Assembly (NCBI GenBank): GCA_037176725.1
Contig: JAZBRS010000026.1
Coordinates: 57,080,501 to 57,144,500, forward strand
Length of the DNA: 64,000 nt
Direction of reading: 5' to 3'
Source: Posidonia oceanica
Taxonomy: Eukaryota; Streptophyta; Magnoliopsida; Alismatales; Posidoniaceae
Each line of letters starts with the position of its first letter. Positions within the stretch are counted from its first letter, which is position 1. A program made the translations under genes and the position numbers. Below the pieces are notes generated by a model. It saw nothing but the letters and a program-made list of their open reading frames with translations, made no database searches and was not told the DNA's origin. This document shows positions 23,041-34,130 of the stretch, one piece after another.

Positions 23041-24380
23041 CCGACAGAGGAGTGGGTCTACATAGAGGACTGTTATTCTGATGAAGAGCAACCAGGTACG
23101 GTTGTCCCAGCACATTCCAAAGAAGAAGTTCAGATCAGCCCTGCAATCTCCCGGTCAGTCTGCCTGGCCCTCCCTTGTCCTGATACAGTGGCAGATTCAG
23201 CATGGTCTATGCCAGAAATGATGGTTTCATCTTCCGTAGCTTCACTAGTGCCTATGACGGCCATTTCAGCAGCTCCAGGATCACGAACGCCTCTGCAGGC
23301 ACCAACTGCCTGTCCGCCCATGGCTGCAGTTGTATCAGCACTGAGGTTACCTTTTCCAGGGGTGCAATTAGTCAGTTCAGGCGACGGCATGACTCAGCTC
23401 GCCTCATCAGTAGCTCCACAAATAAAGCAGGCAGCACCATCAGCCACACCACCGTCAGCTTCAGCCGAACTAATGTTGTGGAAGACCCCTGCCGCTACTA
23501 TAGAGAAACAACCACCATCACACATGGTTGCCGGCGCTTCATCCCTCAGAACGACCGTCCAACTCTTGGACCATCAGAAGAGTGCCTTTGCCTCCCCTCC
23601 AGCCGCTGCGCTATCCCTGTCGGCACCCCTGTCAGTGGCGTCTCTGACCAGCCTGTTCACCTCCCTGGTCCCTCCAGTGCCGCAGCCAATCGCGCTAGGA
23701 GGGCAGTCAGCCAACCAGCTAGTAACAGAGCAAGTACCCAGCCTAGTGATATGTTTAAAAGCCAGGGCAGGCCCCGTAGGCGCAGGAACCACTGGGCAGG
23801 ATTCTGAAGAGGTTGCTTGTGCCTATTACGTCAACACACCCTCCGAAGACGAGGAAGGTGCGACTGCAGAAGCCCAGGTGGCTAACAAGCTTGAAGACTT
23901 CGAATTGCTCTTCCAGGAGCAACTCGCGGTGCTTGCTGAAGACGCTGCCGAGCAACACACACTGAAGAAAGGGAAAGCCGTGGCCACGGATCCCTCCCTG
24001 CCGCAACATCAACCCTCCATCATGGTCTTAGAAGAAGAACTGGAGGCAGTAATCACTAGACCAGATGAGTTAATCACTTCACAGCCTGGAGATGGGTCTA
24101 GGTGGTTCATGCGGCGCATGCCCTGCACAAGCGGCACAGCTGGCGACAGTGCCCAGTTTCGTCGCCTAGGGAACGGTTGCCCGTCTCCAGCACTCCCCGC
24201 AAGCACACCTGAAAACGCGGAGCCTGAGACAGTACGGACAGCAGCAGTAGCAGACGATGTAGTCCCAGTATTCCAGGCAGTCCCAGCAGTGACAGTAGTG
24301 CCAGAGCAGTCAGAACAGACAGAGCAGCCAGATCAGTCAGCGGGACCAAGGGCCACTGAAGCAGGCGTCACCCACCGAAC
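23041..24380 (+). pseudogene. Element A protease-to-RT spacer, coding-like
   Basis: About 1.3 kb of open frame rich in Ala, Ser, Pro, Thr and Glu, poorly alike in A and B except for short islands (DEEQ near 23085; YYVNTPSEDEEG near 23825; GKAVATDPS near 23970). I recognise no domain. In Ogre elements an intron has been described between protease and RT; AG|GTATTC at 22985-22993 and AG|GTATCC in B at 39104-39112 are conserved donor-like sites just upstream. Confidence 0.6.
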
Positions 24381-26148
24381 CCACAAAAATACTCGGGTGA
24401 GTGTGACTATCCTAAGGCGTCATCCGAATCAAGAGGTAGAACCTGTCCACTCCTTCGACATCACAGATCCTACATTTGAGAAGGAGATCCTCTCAGAACT
24501 TATTGCATGTGAGGAAGAGGGGGATTTAGGCGTAGATGAGAATGATGAATCGTCACCCGAGTTCCAGCCATATGATGACGACCCGGAAGGGCCCAACCTC
24601 CACGTCGAGGAGGAGACGGAGGTTATCAATGTTGGCACAACTGAAGATGTTAGAGAGGTTCGCATCAGCACCCTATTGCCGCCCCAAGCCAGAGCAGAGT
24701 TCATTGCATTTCTTATGGAATATGCAGACGTCTTCGCCTGGAGCTATGAAGACATGGTCGGCCTTGATGTCGAGATCGTGGTCCACAACTTGCCTTTAAA
24801 TCCAGACGCAAAGCCAGTAAAGCAGAAGCCCCGAAAGTGGCGACCACAATGGCTGCTCAAAATCAAGGAGGAAATCATGAAGCAGCACAGCGTTGGCTTT
24901 CTCAAGGTTGTCCTCTACCCAGAGTGGCTTGCGAATATCGTGCCAGTGCCCAAGAAGGATGGCCGAGTCCGAATTTGTATCGACTATAGGGACCTGAACA
25001 AGGCGAGTCCCAAGGACGACTTCCCATTGCCTCATATCGACGTCCTAGTCGACAACACTGCAGGCCATAAGATGCTATCTTTCATGGACGGCTTCTCCGG
25101 CTACAATCAGATCAGAATGGCGGAAGAGGACATGGAGAAGACCTCATTTACCACCCCCTGGGGAATCTTTTGCTATCAAGTCATGCTATTTGGGCTCAAG
25201 AATGCCGGAGCAACATACCAGAGGGCGATGACAGCCTTATTCCATGACCTCATGCACCAAGAAGTCGAGGTCTACGTGGACGACATCATTGCCAAATCTA
25301 GGGAGCCCGAGGGTCATCTTATCTACCTCAAGACACTCTTTGATCGCCTGAGGAAATACAAGCTTTGCCTTAACCCCAGTAAATGTGTGTTCGGGGTATC
25401 ATCCAGCAAGCTATTGGGTTATATCGTCAGCCAGAGGGGGATTGAAGTCGACCCAAGTAAGGCTAAAGCCATTGTGGATATGCCACCCCCTAAGACTGAG
25501 AAAGAAGTCAGAGGCCTGCTGGGGCGCCTGCAGTTCATCAGCCGGTTCATAGCGCAACTCACTCCTATTTGTGAACCAATCTTTAAACTCCTAAAGAAGA
25601 ACGCACGGATCAATTGGAGCGAGGAGTGCCAGGCCGCATTCGACAAGATTAAGCAGCTCCTGATCAAGCTTCCTGTCCTGATCTCTCCTGTGCTAGGGAG
25701 ACTGCTGATTCTCTATCTTTCTACCACACAGCATTCCATGGGCGCCGTCCTGGGCCAACATAATGAGACCGGTAGAAAGGAGCGCGCCATTTACTACCTG
25801 AGCAAGAAGTTTAATGAATGCGAAGCCAGATACAGTACAATGGAGAAGACCTGCCTATCCCTTGTCTGGGCTGCACAAAAACTAAGGCATTACATGATGG
25901 CACACCCAGTTCAGCTCTTATGTCGACATGATCCAATCAAATACCTTTTTCAAAAGCCGACTATGGTAGGCAGATGTGTTAACTAGCATGTGTTATTGTC
26001 ACAGTATGACATCACCTTTGTCACACAGAAATCAATGAAGGGGCAAGCGATGGCAGATCACCTAGCTGACTTCCCTTTACCTGAGTACCAACCTTTGCAA
26101 ACACAGTTCCCTGATGTAGACATCCTGTTCGCCATGGAGGATTCAGAG
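24381..26148 (+). pseudogene. Element A reverse transcriptase and first RNase H
   Basis: The polymerase runs through FAWSYEDMVGLD, WLANIVPVPKKDGRVRICID, DYRDLNKASPKDDFPLPHID, the catalytic box YVDD (25273-25284), LGYIVSQRGIEVDP and the thumb. The first RNase H reads LYLSTTQHSMGAVLGQ, without the Asp expected in DAS-type boxes. That agrees with the known decay of this domain in the Tat lineage. It is broken by TAG at 25984-25986 (TGG in B) and TAG at 26149-26151. Unlike B it keeps the full palm-to-thumb stretch. Confidence 0.9.
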
Positions 26149-27900
26149 TAGAAAAATCCTGAAGATGAGTTACAATGGCATCTGTACTTCGATGGCGCAG
26201 TTAATAGAAGGGGCAGAGGCATCGACGCTGTCCTATCAACGCCGCGGGGAGTTCTCATCCCCTTTGCAAGGAAGATGATATTCCCTTGCACCAACAATGA
26301 AGCGGAGTATGAAGCCTGCCTTCTGGGACTGCAAGTCGCACTCGAGCATGATGTGCACAAGCTACATGTGCACGGAGATGCGATGCTGGTCATATCCCAG
26401 GTTAATGGCGACTGGAAGACTAAGGACCCTAAGCTGGTACCTTACCATGAATGCCTGCTGAAGCTGATAGGAGAGTTTGAAGACATCCGCTTCACTTACA
26501 TGAATAGGGCCAAGAATGCCTATGCAGATGCTCTGGCAACCCTTGCATCTTGGCTATCCATACCTGAAGGCCGTGCAGTGGACGTATCAGTCTCTCGTGT
26601 GGAACAGCCCGCACACTGCATGACTATCGAGAAGGCGTGTCCAGCAGAAGAGCTCCCCTGGTACTACGACATTAAAGTCTTCCTTGAATCCGGCAGCCCT
26701 CCACCCGGCGCCTCAGCCACAGACAGAAAAACTCTGGCGCATCTGGCATCAAAGTATGTGATAGGGGCAGGCCATTTGTATAGAAGATCCTACAACCAGA
26801 TGCTCCTGCACTGCGTAAATAAGAAGGAGGCTGACACACTTATGCTCCAAGTCCATGCAGGGACCTGCAGTCCTCACATGAATGGTGTGCTGCTGACAAA
26901 GAAGATCATGCTCCAAGGTTACTTCTGGTCAATCATGGAGGCAGACTGTTGCCAATTTGTGCGCAAGTGCCACAACTGCCAGATCCATGGGAACTTCATA
27001 CACGCGCCCCCGCAAGAACTGCACAGCATGTCTTTGCCTTGGCCTTTCTCCACCTGGGGGATCAATGTCATTGGCGCCATACACCCACCAGCTTCCAACG
27101 GTCATCGCTACATTTTGGTGGCGATCGACTACTTCACCAAGTGGGTGGAAGTGGCCTCCTACAAAACGGTAACTACCGTGGCCACCGAAAAGTTTATCAG
27201 AAATAATATCAAAGCCCGGTATGGGGTCCCGCACGCGCTTATCTCAGATAACGACACGAATTTCATTGCCAAGAGGATCGAAGACTACCTACAAGGCTTC
27301 CACATCAAGCATCACCGATCCTCGCCTTTTAGGCCACAGATGAATGGCGCGATAGAGTCTGCCAACAAGAACCTTGTTAAAATCATGAAAAAGATGGCAG
27401 AAACCCACAAGGACTAGCATGACAAGCTTCCGTACGCACTCTAGGCGTACAGGACATCAATCCGAACCTCAACAGGGGCTACCCCATATTCTCTAGTATA
27501 CGGCATGGAGGCAGTGCTGCCTGTTGAAGTAGAGATCCCCTCACTACGGGTCCCACGAGAAGTCGAGCTGGAAGAAGCAGAATGGGTCGAAGACCGTCAC
27601 CTCCAGTTAAACCTGATTGATGAGCATAGGCTGCAAGCCATACATCATGCTTAGTGCTACCAGAAGCGCTCGGCCAGAGCATACCTGAAGAAGGTTAGGC
27701 CCAGAAGCGTCAATCCAGGGGATATGGTCCTCCGAGCCATCCATCTCCCCGACGGCCGAGGGAAATTCCGGCCCAACTGGCGTGGCCCCTTCCTAATCAA
27801 GCGGATCTTCTCCGACGATGCAGCAGTCCTTGAGGACATGGATCAGGTCGAGCAGTCTGAGCCGGTCAACTCATGCTACCTCAAGCAGTATTACCAGTAG
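26149..27900 (+). pseudogene. Element A second RNase H (aRH) and integrase
   Basis: The second, archaeal-type RNase H keeps all four acidic residues: LYFDGAVN, NNEAEYEA, VHGDAMLV and NAYADALA. The integrase follows with a zinc-binding region (HAGTCSPHMNG, CHNCQ near 26980) and the core. The first catalytic Asp is replaced by Asn (AAT at 27064-27066; GAC in B). The second Asp (SDNDTNF) and the Glu (IESANKN) remain. TAGs lie at 27415-27417 and 27442-27444 (both TGG in B) and 27652-27654. The natural end is the TAG at 27898-27900. Integration activity must be lost. Confidence 0.9.
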
Positions 27901-28018
27901 CCCGCCGCCACCTTGCACACCTTTCCCTTCATGCCTCTTGCATTCCTTCTTTCCCCTGCATTTTAGGTTAGTTTACTTTTCAGCAAGAAGTTGTAAGTGC
28001 ACTATATACATCACTATC
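27901..28018 (+). other. Element A sequence just after pol, up to the B insertion
   Basis: 118 non-coding bases. They match the part of B after 43918 and continue at 54878 on the far side of B. Confidence 0.8.
28014..28018 (+). other. Target site duplication of element B, left copy (CTATC)
   Basis: CTATC directly before the LTR start at 28019. The identical CTATC is at 54873-54877 directly after the other LTR end. Confidence 0.95.
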
Positions 28019-30667
28019 TGTAGACACCCCATTTTGACAGGCTGGATCGATTGGAACCTTCTGGTGGCTGCTGAACCCGAATCTAGACCCAAACCTACAC
28101 CTTTCTCTCCTTCTTTCCCCTCAAAACAAGCCCAAACTCAACCTAGGATTACCCCCCTTTCCCGAACCTGAAAACTGACCAAAATCCACAGGAAAACTCA
28201 CCCCTGATGACTTAGCAAACCCACCAAAAAGCCTGCAAAATTTCAAATCAGAATCCCTCCCAAAAACCTAGGAAACTTAGGCAAAACTACCTTTTTCTAC
28301 ACCTTGAAACCCCTCTAAAACCTTCTCAGAATCAAACCAAAACTTCAGAGCCAGCTCCTCAAACCCTAGACCCTACACCCGCAAAGTTTCATCCCTTTCC
28401 GAGACCTCTAAGCCCCGCTTTTGGCCAAATTATCGTTTTCTCTCTCCGAGATTATCGTTTTCTATCTCCTCTCTCTCTCCTGATTATCGTCTCTCTTTTC
28501 ATCCCCTTCTTGCCCTTTTTCTGGCTTGGCCGTGGCCCCCCTTTGTACTTCTATCCCTTCTCTATCTTATTCCTATTTTTATTTTATTTTTAGCATTTTC
28601 CCTGAATTTTAAAAATCATTTCCCTCAAACCTATCTCTTTTCCCTCTATTTCCCTCCTTTTTCCATTTCCTCCCTTCTTCTCTTTTCCTTTTCTTCCTTT
28701 TGCTAAAATCCATATAAAAGCCTAAAAATCTCTAAAACTCTAAAACATAAGAGAAACAAACCAGAACTCTAAGAAAAATAATTTAAAAACATAAAACAAA
28801 CAATTAAAAACTTAAACCCAATTAAACCAAGCTAAAAAGAAAATCAAGCATGCAAACTAAAAGATGTAAAACAAACTAAAAGAAAATACTGTAAAATCAA
28901 AGAAAAAAAACCTGAAATAAAATCAAAAGCAACCTAAAGTGAAAACTCTATCAAAAGAAAAAAAAACAAACCCTAAAAAGGAGAATTAAAAAACAAACAC
29001 TAAAACAAGTAATTAAAGAAGCCAAAGACTTAACTTAGTAAACATAAGAAGAACAACATAAAAACTTAATTAAAAAGGAAAAGGAAAACACGTTTAAAAG
29101 ACTTAAAAAACACCCCATCAAGCCAGAGAAATCCAACTAAAAATTCCAAGAAAAATTAACAAATAAAAAATCAAAACATAATTCAAAAGACTTAAGAAAA
29201 GAAAACCTTAAAAGATTAAAACTAAAAGCCAAAACCCACTCTAATTAATATAAAAATAAATCCTAAAAATCCTAATTAACATCCTAAAATACTTAACAAG
29301 AAAACACAATTTTAAAAAACAATTCAAAAGATTTAACAAACACTTAATCAAGTGGAAAACAAATTAAAAACAAAAAAAAGCCCTAAAACCCTAATCAAGC
29401 CCAAAACACATTAATTAACCCCAAAACAGTCATTAAAAAATCTAATTAAAACCCTAACCCACAACACAATCTTTCTAGTATATTTATTTATTTTTAATTT
29501 ATTTTTTTCTAATTTTATTTCCTTTCTTTTCCCTCTCTTTCTTTCTTTCTTCCTTTTTATTTTTCTTTTCTTCCTTACTGGGCCCATCAGCCCGTTTTCC
29601 TTTTTTCCTTCTTTTTTTTCAAATTTCCAGGCCCGGCCCGCATCAACAGTCTTCTTCCTCCTTCCCTCCCTCCGCACAATACCCGCCGCCTGCAACTGCT
29701 GCGACCTCCTGCTGTCTTCTGCCATTGCCAGGCTCGCGCTCGCACGCCATCTGCTCGGACCGGACCGGCGTGCGCCGAACCTCGTCCGTGCTCCTGCCAC
29801 CGCTTCCTCGGCAATTAATTGCCACAGTCTTGCAGACCTGCAAATCAAAAAGAGGGAGGAGCAGAGCCTTAATCGGGAGGAGGAGAGGAGAAGAAACCAG
29901 AGGACCGAAGCATCCCGGAGAGAACCATGGACTCCTGTGCAATCCTAGCGAGAGAGAACCCACAATTCCCTCCGAAAACTCACCCAGAAAACTAGAACTC
30001 CCCTTCCTTCCCTTCTGGGCGAACCAGAGACCAAAACTCCTCCAAAATCGCTCAGAATTGGCCCCCGAGTTTCACCCACACTCCTTGCAACACGACCCTC
30101 GGCTCCCCACACGAAACGACCCCAGCTCTCACCCCAGACACCCAAAAATCCAGACCGGAACCCAACACCACCGTCCCAAAAAATTCCCCGCACCACAGGC
30201 CACTTCTCCTCCCCAAAACTCTGCCCCGTTGCTCGCCAGAACACAACCTCCCTAAGCCACCCAACCATTAGCCTCCACTCTCCCCACAGCTTCCAAACTC
30301 CACAACAAACACCTATCCTAACCTCAGACCAAAATCGGACCCAACTCCCAAACTCTCTCCACACCTTCCAGAAACCCTTTCCAACCATCCAAATCTCTTC
30401 TCCAGACCCCCAGCAACCTCCCGGAGGGTTCCTTTCCACTGGACGAGCAGTAGACAAGGCCCCCCACTTCCGGCAGCAACCTGAGGACCCAAAAAATTCA
30501 TTTCTCCACTTGAGCTGCAGAAACTCCGTCCGATCACCCAGGGAGCTCCGGAAGGTCACCCTGAGGAAGTCCCAGCCACCGCGAGCCGCTGGAGATCGCC
30601 GCTGCAACCAGACGAGCGTTGCCAGCCAACTCCGACACTGCTGAGGTCGGGAGGACGCACTAGACGT

Positions 30668-30684
30668 GAAGACAGGTATTTCTT
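30668..30684 (+). promoter_or_regulatory. Candidate splice donor 1 in 5' LTR of B
   Basis: GACAG|GTATTT at 30675/30676, conserved in place with LTRs A, C and D. The same site in the 3' LTR is at 51741/51742. Confidence 0.4.
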
Positions 30685-32340
30685 CACCTCCTCCGCTCTC
30701 TCTCCTTCCTCTGCTGCTTTTCCGCCGTCCAGAAGCAAGTCTCCGGCCTTCCTGCTCCGACTGCGTCTCGCCGGTCAGTCCTTCGCCTCCGGCGCCGGCC
30801 ACTTGCCTCCCGGACGCTCCAGCCACTGGAACGTCGCTCCGACACTCTCCAGAGCTCCGCACGGTCGCCGGCAGTCCCCTCCGCCTTCCTGTGCGTCCGC
30901 GAGCGCCTTGGGCCGGCGTTGCTGACCTCCGATGGTCCCTGCTACAGTACCTCCCCACCGCCGGCAGTCACTGTAGCGTTATTTTTTCAGTCATATAGTT
31001 TTGATGCAAGTATTACATTACTGCCTTAAGTTTTTTATATTTTTGCGTTCTGGTCCTTAGCTTATTTAAGTTGCTTAGTTTCTGATTTAATATCATGCTA
31101 AATTGCTCATTTTATTCCTGTTTTTCAGTATTTACATTTTGGTCCTGTTACTGTGCTGTGTAGTTGTAATTTTTTATGTTTTAGTCCCTCTGTCTCTAAT
31201 TTTTGCATTTAGGTCCTATTTTAAATCAGATCATTTAATTGCATGCATTTTGCCATATCATATTGCATCCTGTGTCCCCATGCTTTACTGATTTTGCACT
31301 TAGGTCCATGCACTGTGGTAACCTAGACTTTATTTTTGATTTTTGCATACTGCGTTGCATATTTGCCCCTCTATTTTTGCTTTTTTGCATTTAGGTCCAT
31401 TTTAAATGGACAGTAGCCTCCTGCATGCATTTTTTACTTATTACATTGCATTTTGGCCCCCCTGTTTTTTTAAAATTGCACATCAGTCCTGTTTTCTGAT
31501 TTCAGAGCATGTTTACCATACAAAATTGCATATTTGACCCCTGCATGATTCAAAAATCACACATAGGTCTTTGCATCATTTAAAAACCATGTAAAAAGAC
31601 TGTTTTGCCCCTAAAGTTGCATCTTAGATCCTATGCTTACAAAATTGCATGTAGACCCTCCACTTGCATTCCCGGACTCTCCAGAACCCTATTTCCTGGA
31701 AAATTTGCACTTTAGACCCCAGTCTTTTTCAAAATTGCATTCTGACCTCCTTTTGTTTTCAAAATTTATTCTGATGCATACCCTCTTTTCAAAATAGCTT
31801 TCTCAACCCAGTCTTTTGCAAAATTACCCTCTGCCTTCTCCTGTTTTCAAAACCCTCTTCTATGGACCCCATCCTTTGTGAAAACCTGCATTTAGCCCCT
31901 TTTCCTTTTCAAAATGCTTTTGAACTCCTGTCTTTTCCAATTTTCTCCCTCTTGTTTCCTCTTGCTTTTGCATGCATTCTGCATCCATTTAGTCTTGCAT
32001 TTTAGCATCCTTTTGCACACACTGAGCACCTTTAGCTCCCCTTCACTTGGGAGGACTTGTTTGCACGCCCCTAGGACCCCCTGAACACTTAGATCTGTTC
32101 TTCTCCCCTGTTCTGGCCCTTCTGCCTTGAAGTTGCGATATCTTCCAATCCGGCCGTTGGATCTTCTCAAATAAGCTGCCTGGATGACCGCGGCGAAGCG
32201 CTCTTCAGCATGGACCAAGCAGATCTCAGATCAGGCTCCGGATGCCCAAGATAAGTCCCCCTGAACTTCGGCAGCATCGTTTTGCATATCATTCGCATCG
32301 CATGGCTTCTGCGCGCTCTTTTTCGCTTTGTCTTGTATCG

Positions 32341-33100
32341 TTTTGCGTGCCGTTTCTTTGTCTTGCACCGTTTTGCGTGCAGTTCTGTTTTCTCGCACCG
32401 TTTTGCGTGCTGCTTCTTTGTTTTGCATCGTTTTGCGTGTCCTTTGATTTTCTTGCTCCGTTTTGCGTGCAGTTCTGTTTTCTCGCACCGTTTTGTGCGC
32501 TGCTTCTTTATTTTGCATCGTTTTGCGTGCCCTTTGATTTTCTTGCTCCGTTTTGCATGTAGTTTCGTTTCCTCGCACCGTTTTGCGTGCCGCTTCTTTG
32601 TTTTGCATCGTTTTGCGTGCCCTTTGGTTTTCTTGCTCCGTTTGGCGTGCAGTTCTGTTTTCTCGCACCGTTTTGCGCGCTGCTTCTTTATTTTGCATCG
32701 TTTTGTGTGCCCTTTGATTTTCTAGCTCCGTTTTGCGTGCCGCTCTGTTTTCTCGCACCGTTTTGCGTGCCGCTTCTTTGTTTTGCATCGTTTTGCGTGC
32801 CCTTTGATTTTCTTGCTCCGTTTTGCGTGTAGTTTCGTTTCCTTGCACCGTTTTGCGTACCCTTTGGTTTTCTTGCTCCGTTTTGCGTGCAGTTTCGTTT
32901 CCTCACACCGTTTTGCGTGCCTTCTCGTTCTCGCTCCGTTTTACGTGTCGCTTTGTTTCCTTGCTTTGTTTTGCGCCCCTTTTCGTTTTCCTGTACCGTT
33001 TCGCGTTCCTGTTCTGTTTCTCGCATCGTCTTGCGTGTCAACCTCGTTTCTCGCATCGTTTTGCGTTCTCGCTTCGTTTCTCGCTCCGTTTTGTGTGTTT
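32341..33100 (+). repeat. 30-base array with 90-base higher-order repeat, 5' LTR of B
   Basis: At least 19 successive monomers of exactly 30 bases (32341-32910) begin TTTTGCGTGC or a one- or two-base variant. Three monomer types follow in the order a (AGTTCTGTTTTCTCGCACCG), b (TGCTTCTTTGTTTTGCATCG), c (CCTTTGATTTTCTTGCTCCG), giving a 90-base higher-order unit. Later copies are shorter and degenerate. There is no indel over 570 bases, so spurious ORFs stay open on both strands (up to 205 codons on -). Confidence 0.95.
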
Positions 33101-33375
33101 TGCGTTGTTTCCCCTTGCATGTCGCTTGCATTGCCTGTTTTCCCCGCTATTTTGTTTTATCGCCCGCATTTGCATATAGGGCAGTGATGCTTACTGCCTG
33201 GAGTTCTCACGAGCTAGGTTGCGCCCGGTTCGGAACTCAGACAGCGTTGCTGAGCACTTAGATTGCACGTTTACTTTCCTGCACTGCATTCCCTCACTTA
33301 GAGCACACCTTTGAGCATCTAGATAGGCATTCATTGGCACTTAGGCATCTAAAACCTGCATTTCCCTGCGTATGC

Positions 33376-33460
33376 GAGCGTAAGCCTAGAAAGACCGATT
33401 CTCGGGCGTGTCGGGGGTGCCTAACACCTTCCCCGCACGTAACAGGAGTCCTTACCCTCT
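33376..33460 (+). promoter_or_regulatory. Conserved end block of 5' LTR of B
   Basis: Matches 4741-4830 (LTR D) almost base for base, including the GGGGGTG...CACC...CCCC fold. The same block is at 54441-54525 in the 3' LTR. Confidence 0.5.
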
Positions 33461-33807
33461 CTTGGCCCGCAATGACCGTATTGCCCTTATCCTAGGCACG
33501 AGTCACATCATTTGCATTCATTTGCATCTTATTTCTTCTGCATTGCCTTGCATTGCATCTTTTGCTCGGTTTTGCGTGATTATTCACGCATTTCCCCGGT
33601 TTTCCTTGTCTCCCGATCTAATAGACTTGGTGGCGACTCCGATTTTGTCTTATCTTCTTCTTTTCTTTCCCCGTTTTCTCTCTTTTAAATGTTTTCGAGT
33701 TAGGTCTTCCTTCTCGAACATAGCCGCTAATAGTGAGCCTGATTCCGATCGGTGCACGCGAGCTTTGGCAACGTGCATGGACGATCCGAACACTGGGATT
33801 ACTACAG

Positions 33808-33825
33808 TGGCGACTCCGCTGGGGA
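33808..33825 (+). other. Primer binding site of element B (tRNA-Arg type)
   Basis: TGGCGACTCCGCTGGGGA starts one base after the LTR end and is identical to the site of element A. A perfect second copy lies 145 bases on (33953-33970). Confidence 0.9.
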
Positions 33826-34130
33826 TACTAGACTCCGGCTTTCGCCTCCGCTTTCGCTCGCTTGGGATTTGCTTTCTTTGTTTGCCTTTGTGCCTTTTGC
33901 CTTGCTTTTGCTTGTTTGCTCGCCTGTCCGCTTTGCCCAGCGAAGTCGACAGTGGCGACTCCGCTGGGGAAACTAGACTCCGGCTTTCGCTTTGGCTTTA
34001 TTTCGCTCGCTTTCTGTTTGGGTTTTGCCTCCTTTGTTTGCCTTCGTGTCTCCCTTGCCTGTTTTGCTCGTTTTCCTGTGCAAACACCTAGCAAGTCGCC
34101 TCGTGGTTACTTTGCTTAGGTTTTGCACCC
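33808..34130 (+). repeat. Tandem copies of the PBS-containing leader segment
   Basis: A segment of about 145 bases starting with the 18-base PBS and GACTCCGGCTTTCGC is repeated at 33953. A much decayed third copy follows near 34090-34115. Element A shows one good copy and one decayed copy (17798; about 17945). Confidence 0.8.

Larger units (their letters stand above)
11135..28018 (+). mobile_element. Tat-lineage element A, 5' LTR to end of pol (interrupted by B)
   Basis: This part has the LTR (11135-17794), PBS, leader, gag, protease, RT, RNase H, a second RNase H, and integrase ending at 27900. Element B is inserted at 28018. Element A resumes at 54878-55523, proven by the CTATC duplication and by collinearity with the matching part of B. 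Element C then interrupts it at 55523. Its own 3' LTR is not in the window. The dual RNase H, the DNGS-type protease and the Arg-type PBS place it in the Tat/Ogre group. It is defective in every reading frame. Confidence 0.9.
28019..33806 (+). mobile_element. 5' LTR of element B (5,788 bases)
   Basis: It starts TGTAGACACCCCATTT and ends GGGATTACTACA. The partner is 49083-54872, offset about 21,065. In the first 900 bases I count about 15 differences between the two. In the later parts differences look sparser. Parts: A-rich 28700-29460, pyrimidine tract 29480-29700, C-rich 29900-30960, T-rich with GCATTTAGGTCC-like words 31000-32000, conserved block 32100-32250, 30-base array, end block. Antisense ORFs of 337 and 205 codons reflect composition and repeats. 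Confidence 0.95.

Noticed and set aside
29945..30958. 337-codon antisense ORF in both LTRs of B (repeated at 51011-52024)
   Set aside because: It lies opposite the C-rich zone, is Trp/Gly/Arg-rich as expected from composition, and its frame is not kept in LTRs C and D. The two copies match only because the LTRs do.
32231..33187. Several long ORFs on both strands over the 30-base array
   Set aside because: The period is a multiple of three without stops, so all such frames stay open. They are repeat artefacts.
11135..33806. LTR at 28019 as the 3' LTR of element A
   Set aside because: Its start differs from LTR A beyond the first 17 bases, it is followed by a PBS, and the CTATC duplication shows that it belongs to B.
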